Shown: positions 1 through 6,369, counted from the first letter of the stretch. The stretch: 9,136 nt of DNA from Saprospiraceae bacterium (GCA_021739805.1 JAIPBB010000216.1:1-9136), one strand, 5' to 3'. The notes: generated by a model not told the origin, from the sequence alone. Program-made: numbers and translations.

Positions 1-85
1 CTTCAGGACAATATTTTTTTAAATATGCTTCAAGGGTTTCTCTTGCCGGAAGTTCATCTTCAACTATAATTGCTTTTATTTCCAT
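1..85 (-). CDS. Response regulator, N-terminal receiver fragment (probably LytTR type)
   Basis: Only the first 28 codons lie in the window; the gene runs off the left edge. The translation begins MEIKAIIVEDELPARETLEA, which has the hydrophobic beta-1 strand followed by the acidic pair (Glu-Asp-Glu) that binds Mg2+ in CheY-like receiver domains. The E-D-E-x-x-A-R-E pattern is typical of LytR/AlgR regulators, which carry a C-terminal LytTR DNA-binding domain. That domain is outside the window, so the LytTR assignment rests on this start and on the LytS-type kinase encoded upstream on the same strand. The phospho-acceptor Asp is also outside the window. The ATG is preceded by A-rich sequence and no Shine-Dalgarno motif. 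Unusually for a kinase-regulator pair, about 275 bp of repeats separate it from the kinase stop codon. Confidence 0.8.
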   Translation of the reverse strand, partial: MEIKAIIVEDELPARETLEAYLKKYCPE

Positions 86-127
86 TCTTATTTAATTCTT
101 TTGTTGTTTGTTATTTGCACTTCGTGC

Positions 128-248
128 GTCATTAGGTTGTCATTCTGTTGTCATTCAGTAATCATTCAGTAGTTATTCAGTAGTCATTCAGTTGTCATTC
201 TGTTGTCATTCTGTTGTCATTAAGTAGTCATTAAGTAGTTATTCTATT
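128..248 (+). repeat. Tandem array of eleven 11-bp units, consensus GTCATTCAGTW
   Basis: Eleven consecutive units of exactly 11 bp fill this stretch with no spacers and no change of phase. Nine of the eleven units begin GTCATT; the others read ATCATT (once) or GTTATT (twice, counting the last). The 3' half varies among CAGTA, CAGTT, CTGTT, AAGTA, AGGTT and CTATT. The array is preceded directly by a perfect micro-hairpin at 117-127 (GCAC-TTC-GTGC). It lies between the kinase stop and the response regulator start, so it would be transcribed as part of their mRNA if the two genes share a transcript. No open reading frame of note runs through it. Confidence 0.9.
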
Positions 249-268
249 GTATAAATGCTTTGAGTTGT

Positions 269-356
269 CCTAATGACGTGCGAAGCACAAATGACGCCCG
301 CAGGGCAAATGACGCAAAGCAAATGACAGCGAAGCGAATGACACGAAGTAAATGAC
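269..356 (-). repeat. Six AATGAC anchors separating five micro-hairpins (GTCATT family, inverted)
   Basis: On the plus strand AATGAC starts at 272, 290, 308, 322, 337 and 351; read on the minus strand this is GTCATT, the same hexamer that starts the 11-bp units. Between the anchors are short self-complementary pieces: GTGC-GAA-GCAC (278-288), GCCC-GCA-GGGC (296-306), GC-AAA-GC (314-320), GC-GAA-GC (329-335) and AC-GAA-GT (343-349). The stems differ from one another while remaining complementary, and the loops are three bases. The 10-mer CGTCATTAGG at 127-136 recurs inverted at 269-278, tying this block to the direct array. The block ends 5 bp before the kinase stop codon. Confidence 0.85.
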
Positions 357-360
357 ATTA

Positions 361-2313
361 TTATTGGTTTTTTATTTCCGGAATCAACAATGTCACTTTT
401 GTTCCTTCCTTATTATTGCCTAAGTCTTCAATATTTAGTTCAATATTCTGTTTATACAATTTATTAAGTATTTCTAAACGTTTTTTCGTGTTAAGAATTC
501 CTTTAGATTTATTCTTTTTTTGGTTTTCTGTTTTTAGTTCTTGCGATTTTGTTCTACCGATTCCATTGTCGATTACTTCAACTTTAATATGAGATTTTTC
601 TTTTTTAATCTCCACTTTCAAAAACCCATCTTTCTCTTTATATCTCAATCCGTGCCACACAGCATTTTCAATGTAAGGTTGAATGAGCATAGGTGGAATC
701 CTGAAAGTGTCGGGATTTATATTTTTATCAACATCGAAAGTGTAACTGAATTTGTCGGAGAAGCGGATGTTCTCAAGTTCTAAATAGGATTTCAACAATT
801 CAATTTCTTTTGACAAAGGAATAAAGTCATGTTCTGAATTTTCCAGAGTACTTCTTATTAACCTTGAGAAACTGCTTATATATTTATTGGCATTTAGCTC
901 ATCGTTTTTGGCAATGAAACTATTTACAGAATTCAAGGCATTAAAAATAAAATGCGGATTCATCTGCGTTCTAAGAGATTTTAAGTCAAGAAAAAGATTG
1001 TGTTTTTTCTGTATTCTAATTCTTTGGATTGCAGTGAACAAAGCGAAAATCAATAATGAAACAATAACAAAGAGAAGGATAATAAAGTTTCTTTGATACT
1101 TATGATCTTTTTCCATTGACTGCAATTGTATATCAAACAGTTGTTTGTCCTGCTCCATCATTACAATCCGGTTTTGATTATCAGTGAGTTTTTTTGTTAT
1201 ATCCACTACTTTTTTTATCTCATTTTCTTTAATCTTGTACAATTCATCAACCAAGGCAATGTAAGATTTATAGCTTTCAATTGCTTTATCTCCCAAACCT
1301 AAATTTGCGTAGCTTTCCGATTGTGTTTTTGCTGCTTCAATTTTAAATTCAATCCCTATACCTTCCGGTTTTAATTTCTCATTCTTTTTAATGTATTCAA
1401 GAGCGACATCTGGTTGATTTTGAAAGTTTAATGTTTGGGCTATATAAGTATTATTTCTAAAAGCTTCTTCAGTTACATTGATGTCTTGTTTTTTTAATAC
1501 ATCACTGTTTTTTTCCAAAGTGTTGCTAATTATACTTCGTGATTCAATTTCCTTATTATACATTTTATTGCTTGCATAAAAATCAGCAATCTGATTTTGA
1601 GCTTCTAATTGAAGCTTACCATTTGCAGTCGTATTCGACTGAACGTTTGCTTCATTTAAATAGCTTAAAGCATCTTTGTCTTTTTTTCCGGTTAAGATGT
1701 TAGCAATCTTTAGTTTAATCTCAGTATTCTTATCAATCTCCGATAGTTCTTTTGAAAGTTTGTCAGCTGCTTTAAAATTTTTAAGTGCTAATTCATGATT
1801 TTTAAGTGATAAGTAATTGTCTCCCAAACCTTCGAGAATAACCAGTTTTTGGTGCTTGTCAATTTTAGTTTTTAGAAAACTATTGTAAATATTAATACTT
1901 TTTTGGTGTTTACCGGCTTTGTAGTATTGTTGAGCAGCCAATAAATAATTGTCAAAATAGTTAGAATTATTTTCTCCATAAAGCCCTGCACTTTTTTCAT
2001 AATTCATGGCGGCAAGGTCATGTTGTTTATAATATTTATAATAATTTCCCAAAACCGCAAAAGTCTTTGCCTGCTTTATTTTGTCTTTTTTTTCTATTGA
2101 AAGAATCATTGCCGTTTCAATGTAGTCGAATGCCACTTCAGGATTTGATTCAAGAACAGTACTAACCGAATCAAGAAATTTGTCGATGTCAGAATAAGAA
2201 TAATTTTGAGCCTTCTGAAAAGATTTTTTTTGCGATATAGAATTACTTTGTGAATAAATATTTGTAATAGTTATCACAAGAAAAAGTAATGTATGTAAGA
2301 TTTTTTTCAACAT
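361..2313 (-). CDS. LytS-type sensor histidine kinase with TPR sensor region
   Basis: Membrane-bound sensor kinase, 650 residues from the chosen start. Residues 1-22 (MLKKILHTLLFLVITITNIYSQ) look like a signal peptide. About residues 25-330 are helical TPR-like repeats, probably periplasmic, followed by a Lys/Glu-rich coiled coil. A single membrane helix lies near 408-429. The cytoplasmic part is the LytS/YehU type His_kinase domain: TQMNPHFIFNALNS contains the phospho-acceptor His454, the N-box is PYIENAVWHG (Asn550) and the ATP-lid G-box is DNGIG (Asp582). The reading frame is open 26 codons further upstream, but the ATG at 2313 is preferred because it places the signal peptide at the N-terminus. 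All catalytic motifs are intact. Its partner is most likely the response regulator downstream on the same strand. The stimulus cannot be read from the sequence. I saw no convincing promoter directly upstream. Confidence 0.92.
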   Translation of the reverse strand: MLKKILHTLLFLVITITNIYSQSNSISQKKSFQKAQNYSYSDIDKFLDSVSTVLESNPEVAFDYIETAMILSIEKKDKIKQAKTFAVLGNYYKYYKQHDLAAMNYEKSAGLYGENNSNYFDNYLLAAQQYYKAGKHQKSINIYNSFLKTKIDKHQKLVILEGLGDNYLSLKNHELALKNFKAADKLSKELSEIDKNTEIKLKIANILTGKKDKDALSYLNEANVQSNTTANGKLQLEAQNQIADFYASNKMYNKEIESRSIISNTLEKNSDVLKKQDINVTEEAFRNNTYIAQTLNFQNQPDVALEYIKKNEKLKPEGIGIEFKIEAAKTQSESYANLGLGDKAIESYKSYIALVDELYKIKENEIKKVVDITKKLTDNQNRIVMMEQDKQLFDIQLQSMEKDHKYQRNFIILLFVIVSLLIFALFTAIQRIRIQKKHNLFLDLKSLRTQMNPHFIFNALNSVNSFIAKNDELNANKYISSFSRLIRSTLENSEHDFIPLSKEIELLKSYLELENIRFSDKFSYTFDVDKNINPDTFRIPPMLIQPYIENAVWHGLRYKEKDGFLKVEIKKEKSHIKVEVIDNGIGRTKSQELKTENQKKNKSKGILNTKKRLEILNKLYKQNIELNIEDLGNNKEGTKVTLLIPEIKNQ

Positions 2314-2452
2314 GAGTTTTTTATTTGACAATGTAAAAGTAATAAATTCTTTAGAGCATTTCTTAATTTTTAGGGTATTTGGCTCAATCAAAAGTGGCTT
2401 TCCCTCAGTACAAGATACCTTTGCCTAAATTGATTGGGAGTTTGAATAAGTT

Positions 2453-2560
2453 GTCCTTCGGACGTCATTCGCTGCAGCTGTCATTAAATAGTCATTTGCT
2501 TCGCACCTGCCCGTCCGTAGCTTTAGCGTAGGCGGGTCATTTGCTTTGCATCATTCAGTT
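2453..2560 (+). repeat. Second GTCATT repeat block with micro-hairpins, upstream of the kinase
   Basis: The block opens with a perfect micro-hairpin GTCC-TTC-GGAC (2453-2463). GTCATT then starts at 2464, 2480, 2491 and 2536, and a final ATCATTCAGTT (2550-2560) matches an 11-bp unit of the 128-248 array in 10 of 11 positions. GTCATTAAATA (2480-2490) also matches an array unit in 10 of 11. Inserts between anchors include CGCTGCAGC, TGCTTCGCA (2497-2505) and TGCTTTGCA (2542-2550), all self-complementary at the ends. A larger GC-rich imperfect hairpin lies at about 2506-2535, with CCCG pairing CGGG at its ends. This is the same family as the two blocks at the other end of the kinase gene. Confidence 0.8.
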
Positions 2561-2570
2561 GTTTAGAAGA

Positions 2571-2703
2571 GTCTTCCGACTTCTGTCTTCCGACTTCCGG
2601 CTTCCGACTTCTGTCTTCCGACTTCCGACTTCTGTCTTCCGACTTCTGTCTTCCGACTTCTGTCTTCCAACTTCCGACTTCGGTCTTCCGACTTCTGTCT
2701 TCC
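2571..2703. repeat. Heptamer minisatellite, 19 units of 7 bp
   Basis: Nineteen 7-bp units run without interruption or phase change. Most alternate GTCTTCC and GACTTCT, giving a 14-bp higher-order period; variants are GACTTCC, GGCTTCC, AACTTCC and GACTTCG. One strand is pyrimidine-rich, the other purine-rich. Because three heptamers make 21 bases and contain no stop codon, the array keeps several frames open on both strands and creates artificial reading frames with low-complexity products (SRKTEVG-like or RLPTSVF-like). I regard none of these as genes. It lies between the kinase and the plus-strand SIMPL operon. Heptameric arrays of this type occur in many Bacteroidota genomes as far as I recall; the function is unknown. 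Confidence 0.92.
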
Positions 2704-2719
2704 ACAACTCAATAATCTC

Positions 2720-2770
2720 TTTCCTAAAGAAAAACACCCTTTCCCTAATTCTAATCATGTGTTTCCTAAA
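2720..2770 (+). promoter_or_regulatory. Three 9-bp direct repeats spaced exactly 21 bp, candidate activator sites
   Basis: TTTCCTAAA occurs at 2720-2728 and again, identical, at 2762-2770. Exactly midway at 2741-2749 is TTCCCTAAT, matching 7 of 9. The 21-bp period equals about two helical turns, so all three sit on one face of the DNA. The last copy ends 9 bp before the TTTG of the putative promoter at 2780. LytTR regulators typically bind paired 9-bp direct repeats with about 12 bp between them, the same geometry, although the motif itself is not an obvious match to their published consensus. That the neighbouring regulator binds here is inference. Confidence 0.45.
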
Positions 2771-2779
2771 ACTAGCTTT

Positions 2780-2807
2780 TTTGTGGCGAAATAGGAGAGT
2801 AGTTTTG
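2780..2807 (+). promoter_or_regulatory. Putative promoter of the SIMPL/ARPP-1 operon, short spacer
   Basis: TTTG at 2780-2783 and TAGTTTTG at 2800-2807 fit the Bacteroidota sigma-A pattern, but the spacer is 16 bp, whereas the three clean promoters in this window all have 19 bp. A weak promoter of this kind would fit one that needs an activator. Transcription would start near 2813, giving a leader of about 45 bases. Confidence 0.4.
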
Positions 2808-2858
2808 GCTCAAAATCGAAAATACAGAAAGAATAATTTAAATCTTAAAATTTAAAAA

Positions 2859-3923
2859 ATGAAAAGAAAAATAATTTTAGCGGTTCTGGGAATTTTAATA
2901 GTAAATACATCATTCGGACAATCTGCCGGAAATGTAATCTACAATAATCCCGGAGCAATTAAGCCACAAAGAGTTTTTGTTAATGTGACTAATCCAAATA
3001 GCACAAATGTAATATTGCAAGCAGATGTTATGATAAATATGAAAGCTACCAGTTATGTTGCAATTTTTAGTGTTACACAAAACGGTAAGACTGCCCTAGA
3101 AGCGGATTCATTAATGAATCTTCGTTTGAAAATGGTGACTGATGGATTAAAGCAAATGAAAATTAAAGAAAAGAATATTCATGTTGACGTAATTTCTTTG
3201 GTTCCAACATATGCAATAAAGCTAGAAAAGAAAAGGTTTAGCAGAACAGCAAATGAAATCCCAACAGGTTTTCAAATGAAGAAAAACCTTCATGTTATTT
3301 TCTACGAGCATAATGAACTTTCTGAAATTGTTTCCCTTGCTGCAAAAGCGGAAATCTATGATATTGTGAAAGTTGACTACAATTTGGCAGATATTCAAGC
3401 AGCTTATGATTCATTGATGGAAGCAGCAAGTCGTGTTATAAATAGAAAAGAAAGACTTTATGCAAAAATGGGACTTCATCTTGAAGTTCAAAATATGACC
3501 GATGGTTTTAATGTGGCTTATCCCATTGAAAGATATGCTAGTTATACAGCATTTAACACAGGTAGTTCAATTGAAGAAGTGAAAATTGCTAAGAAAAGAA
3601 AGGAAAAAGAAAAAAATGTTTATGTAAGTGGTAAAAACCAAATTGTTAATGTTAATAATTACAATGATGAAGATGAAACAAAATTTATTGTAAAACATCA
3701 GGAAAAGAAAAAAACTATTTACTATAATAAAGTTCCTTACAACCAATTCGATAATGTTATTAATGCCGATTTTGTTGACCCAAGAATTCAGTTTTACTAT
3801 ACACTGAAAGTAAGATATACTTCTACTAATCAAACCAAATGGGATGAAATGCAGGAAGTAAAAAACAAAAGAAAAAAGGATGATGAGGAAAGGGCAAAAA
3901 AAGGCTGGTTTAAGAAAAAATAA
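2859..3923 (+). CDS. Secreted SIMPL/DUF541-like envelope protein
   Basis: A 354-residue exported protein. Residues 1-20 form a signal peptide ending NTSFG-Q. The region from about 38 to 215 resembles the SIMPL (DUF541, YggE-like) fold: an early NVTNPNST strand, VMINMKATSYVAIFSVTQNG with an alternating strand pattern, a helix with repeated Leu/Met, the K-I-K-E-K-N-I-H-V-D-V-I element, then GFQMKKNLHVIFY and the late helix AAYDSLMEAASRVINRKERLYAKMG, which corresponds to the usual 'yd.AL.eA..dAr.kA..lA...G' segment. Residues about 235-354 are a very Lys/Glu-rich extension, ending KKGWFKKK, that ordinary SIMPL proteins lack. SIMPL proteins are periplasmic and linked to stress tolerance in other bacteria, but the biochemical role is not known. 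The start is preceded by an A-rich stretch. It probably forms an operon with the gene 39 bp downstream. Confidence 0.7.
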   Translation: MKRKIILAVLGILIVNTSFGQSAGNVIYNNPGAIKPQRVFVNVTNPNSTNVILQADVMINMKATSYVAIFSVTQNGKTALEADSLMNLRLKMVTDGLKQMKIKEKNIHVDVISLVPTYAIKLEKKRFSRTANEIPTGFQMKKNLHVIFYEHNELSEIVSLAAKAEIYDIVKVDYNLADIQAAYDSLMEAASRVINRKERLYAKMGLHLEVQNMTDGFNVAYPIERYASYTAFNTGSSIEEVKIAKKRKEKEKNVYVSGKNQIVNVNNYNDEDETKFIVKHQEKKKTIYYNKVPYNQFDNVINADFVDPRIQFYYTLKVRYTSTNQTKWDEMQEVKNKRKKDDEERAKKGWFKKK

Positions 3924-3962
3924 AATTTCAAATAAATTATTCACTAATTAAAACACAAAATC

Positions 3963-4898
3963 ATGAAAAAGATCATTTTATTAATTATCGGACTTATTGC
4001 AGTTATTGGCTTGCATGCTCAATATAATTTACAAAATCTGCAACCAAAATATCAGGAGTTGAAAGTTTCAACGGATAATCTCATAAAGATATATCCGATT
4101 AAAGCCAATAAAGTTTTTACTGACGTTCACAAGGATGTCAGTAAGTTTACAAATCTCGAAACTGCCATAAAGCAAAACAAAATAATTGTTACAGAAGTAA
4201 GCTCTTCAGGTACAGTTAACACTTTATTTGCTGAAAACATTTCTAAAGAAACCATATATTTGATGGCAGGAGAGGTAATTAAGGGTGGAAAACAAGACAG
4301 AATTATTGGTTCTGATGTTATAATTTTGCCCGGTGAAAAGAAAAATATTTCAGCCTTTTGCGTAGAACGTGGCAGATGGAGTGCTCAAGGCTCAGGAGAT
4401 AAATTCGATGGATATTCGAATGGTGTGAGCCAGAATGTGAGAAAAGCCGCAGTGGTTGACAAGAATCAATCTGAAGTTTGGTCAAATGTTAGCCAGGTTA
4501 ATTCAAGTAATAATATTAGTTCGAGTACAGGAGCTTATACCGCTTTGGAAAAATCAAAAACTTATAATGATAAGATGCAAAGCTATTTGAAAGTGTTTAA
4601 ATCCGCATGGAATAATGATCCATCTGTGGTTGGGATAGTGGCTGTTTCTGGCGATAAAGTAATTGGATGTGATATTTTTGCTACCCACGATATTTTTGTG
4701 AATGCCTATAATAATCTTCTTCATTCATATATTACAGAAGCTATATCAAATGGTTCAAAAGTAACAATCACTATGAATGAAGTTAATAAATATCTGGAAG
4801 ATTTCTTGAAAGACGAAAGCAAACAGGAAGAATCCTTAAACAATAATGGTGATGTTTTTAAACATGGAGCAAACAAATTGCATATTTCGGTATTTTAA
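3963..4898 (+). CDS. Secreted ARPP-1/DUF6569-like protein
   Basis: A 311-residue protein with a signal peptide at residues 1-20 (ending GLHA-Q) and no other membrane segment. I recognise the family by LMAGEVIKGGKQDRIIG (about 100-116), which leads into VIILPGEKKNISAFCVERGRW (about 119-139). The GE-x-x-x-GGKQDR and FCVE-x-GRW signatures are characteristic of the ARPP-1/DUF6569 family. Residues 140-200 are Ser/Asn/Gly-rich, and the C-terminal half holds a second alpha/beta portion with VVGIVAVSGDKVIGCDIFATHDIF. The family name links it to rhodanese-phosphatase associated systems in genome surveys; no reaction is established to my knowledge. Export, together with the SIMPL-type partner upstream, suggests a role in the envelope, which is inference. 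It is 39 bp downstream of the SIMPL gene, with no promoter between them, and ends before the palindrome at 4927. Confidence 0.7.
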   Translation: MKKIILLIIGLIAVIGLHAQYNLQNLQPKYQELKVSTDNLIKIYPIKANKVFTDVHKDVSKFTNLETAIKQNKIIVTEVSSSGTVNTLFAENISKETIYLMAGEVIKGGKQDRIIGSDVIILPGEKKNISAFCVERGRWSAQGSGDKFDGYSNGVSQNVRKAAVVDKNQSEVWSNVSQVNSSNNISSSTGAYTALEKSKTYNDKMQSYLKVFKSAWNNDPSVVGIVAVSGDKVIGCDIFATHDIFVNAYNNLLHSYITEAISNGSKVTITMNEVNKYLEDFLKDESKQEESLNNNGDVFKHGANKLHISVF

Positions 4899-4911
4899 GA
4901 TTTCATAATTG

Positions 4912-5031
4912 GTTTCAGGTTTCAAGTTTCGACTTTGCTCAATGACTATAGCATGGACATTGAGCGGAGTCGAAATGTATTTTGGGATTCGGGTATTTAT
5001 TTACGAGAAACTAGAAACTAGACACGAAAAA
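4912..5031. repeat. Inverted heptad repeats NNGTTTC flanking a palindrome
   Basis: On the left, GTTTCAG, GTTTCAA and GTTTCGA follow one another in exact 7-bp phase (4912-4932). On the right, CGAGAAA, CTAGAAA, CTAGACA and CGAAAAA are also in 7-bp phase (5004-5031); reversed they read as NNGTTTC-type heptads. The two sets face each other around the long palindrome at 4927-4975. This accounts for nearly all of the gap between the ARPP-1 and alginate-export genes. Confidence 0.65.
4927..4975. terminator. REP-like palindrome, likely bidirectional terminator between convergent genes
   Basis: The left arm 4927-4944 reads TTTCGACTTTGCTCAATG and the right arm 4958-4975 reads CATTGAGCGGAGTCGAAA. They pair over 18 positions: 8 bp, then two T-G positions that pair as G-U in plus-strand RNA, then 8 bp, with a 13-base loop. 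The two neighbouring genes converge on it (stops at 4898 and 5042), so it can end transcription from both sides. The core TTCGACT...GCTCAATG / CATTGAGC..AGTCGAA resembles a dispersed palindromic repeat common in Bacteroidota and some cyanobacteria. No long T-run follows, so termination is likely rather than certain. Confidence 0.7.
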
Positions 5032-5041
5032 CGAGTTACAT

Positions 5042-6334
5042 TCAGTTTTTTGTTGACTCAAAAAAAGTTGGTGTAAATTGAACACTTATCCAAAAGAAAT
5101 TTGCGAATTTATTTTTATTTGGATTATTTGCCTTTAAAATATTCATAGTTTCACTAGGGATAATGAAAGAATAACCAGCTTGAATAATAGCTTCTTTAAG
5201 GTGAGTGTGGTGTAGAAAGAAATCAAATTCATGACCAAGTTCCATATTGTTGAGCTTGGTTAAAATTTGGTTCTCAATAATATATCTATTATTTAAAGTG
5301 AAATAGTGATAAGTGAGGTCTAAACGATTAACCCAATTCATTTGAAGTTTCATTTTGAAATGAAAGTCTTTAATTCCTGTGATAAAATCTGCAGGACTTT
5401 GAAAATAATCCATGCTACCTAGAAAGTTATGACGATCTCCAAATAAAATATCAAAAGTTTCTGTTTGGGTTTGACTATTTGGATTACTCATATTGGTTCC
5501 GGAATAGTTGTCTAATCCAATACCCGTATTCAAACTTTTAAATGGTTGATAATTTACACTCCCAGAATAAAAATATGTATTAACGTTTTTACCTTCTTTG
5601 TTTTTGCCTAATTGGTGAAAATATGATCCTTTTAATTTTAATTTATTTTTCATGAATTTCACCGCACTACCAAAAGTCCCTCTTGTATAGATAATGTTTA
5701 AAGTGTCCTGTTTTTCATTTCCATCTGCAATTGCGGTGGCTGAAATATCAAGCTTTTTATCCCAGAATTGTTTATTTGCCCATAAGAAAGCTAAATATTT
5801 GTAATTCTTAACATTATATGAAATTTTCGCTTCACTTTTTCTGGCGGCATTTATCCCCATTCCGTTATGAATACAGAAATCCTTTTCGGGTATGCAATAT
5901 TTTAAAACAGCAATATCATGAGTTGCTCCGCTTTCTTCCCAATCGTGTTTGCTTAGTAGTCTTCCGTCATCATATTCCAGTTCTTGCCTTCCTATTTTCA
6001 AACTTAATCTTTTGTAGCTGAAAATATATTCTACCCATGCCTGATAAATTCCAATTGGACGAGCAGTTTCAAGCCATTCATTTTCGCCCCATATTCCTGC
6101 CTCCTGAAATGAGAAATTACTTAGCAATTTGTTAGAAGTAAAATTTAAAATCAGCCTGCTTCTTTGACCAAAAAATGCAGCAAATTCTTCATCATTCGAA
6201 AGTATTCTTTTATATCCGTCACGATATTCAAAACGGCTTCTGAAGTCGGCGGCCAGACTAAATGATTTTGGCTGTATTTGCGAGAAGGAACCTAGACCGG
6301 AAAATAGAAAAACTAAAAATAAATATTTTTTCAT
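5042..6334 (-). CDS. Alginate-export-family outer membrane beta-barrel protein
   Basis: A 430-residue outer membrane protein with a signal peptide (residues 1-19, ending SFS-Q). The N-terminal part carries the marks of the alginate export (Alginate_exp, AlgE-like) family: AADFRSRFEYRDGY (about 28-41), FFGQRSRLILNF (54-65), then IYQAWVEY and the conserved SLKIGRQELEYDDGRLLS (111-128) followed by DWEESGATHD. The rest alternates aromatic and polar residues like an 18-stranded barrel and ends in an aromatic-rich strand (FWISVQFTPTFF). The length fits the family. In Bacteroidota such proteins are not necessarily alginate channels; substrate cannot be told and no polysaccharide lyase or biosynthesis gene is in the window. 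It has its own clean promoter at 6370-6400 and stands as a single gene, ending opposite the ARPP-1 gene. Confidence 0.85.
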   Translation of the reverse strand: MKKYLFLVFLFSGLGSFSQIQPKSFSLAADFRSRFEYRDGYKRILSNDEEFAAFFGQRSRLILNFTSNKLLSNFSFQEAGIWGENEWLETARPIGIYQAWVEYIFSYKRLSLKIGRQELEYDDGRLLSKHDWEESGATHDIAVLKYCIPEKDFCIHNGMGINAARKSEAKISYNVKNYKYLAFLWANKQFWDKKLDISATAIADGNEKQDTLNIIYTRGTFGSAVKFMKNKLKLKGSYFHQLGKNKEGKNVNTYFYSGSVNYQPFKSLNTGIGLDNYSGTNMSNPNSQTQTETFDILFGDRHNFLGSMDYFQSPADFITGIKDFHFKMKLQMNWVNRLDLTYHYFTLNNRYIIENQILTKLNNMELGHEFDFFLHHTHLKEAIIQAGYSFIIPSETMNILKANNPNKNKFANFFWISVQFTPTFFESTKN

Positions 6335-6369
6335 TAATAGATTTGAATTGTGACTTTTATTAGAAAGGG

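Noticed and set aside
128..248. CRISPR array
   Set aside because: The period is 11 bp with no spacers, and no cas gene is present.
541..1096. Small plus-strand reading frames inside the kinase gene
   Set aside because: They are opposite to a clearly conserved kinase domain and have no recognisable features or promoter.
2314..2391. Longer kinase start 26 codons upstream
   Set aside because: It would bury the hydrophobic signal peptide inside the protein; the ATG at 2313 puts MLKKILHTLLFLV at the N-terminus as expected.
2416..2423. TACCTTTG on the plus strand as a promoter -7 element
   Set aside because: No TTTG lies 19-21 bases upstream, and it would only transcribe repeat DNA.
2523..2855. 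Several overlapping reading frames on both strands with SRKTEVG- or RLPTSVF-like repeats
   Set aside because: They exist only because the heptamer array contains no stop codons in several frames; the products are low-complexity and run across the array and non-coding flanks.
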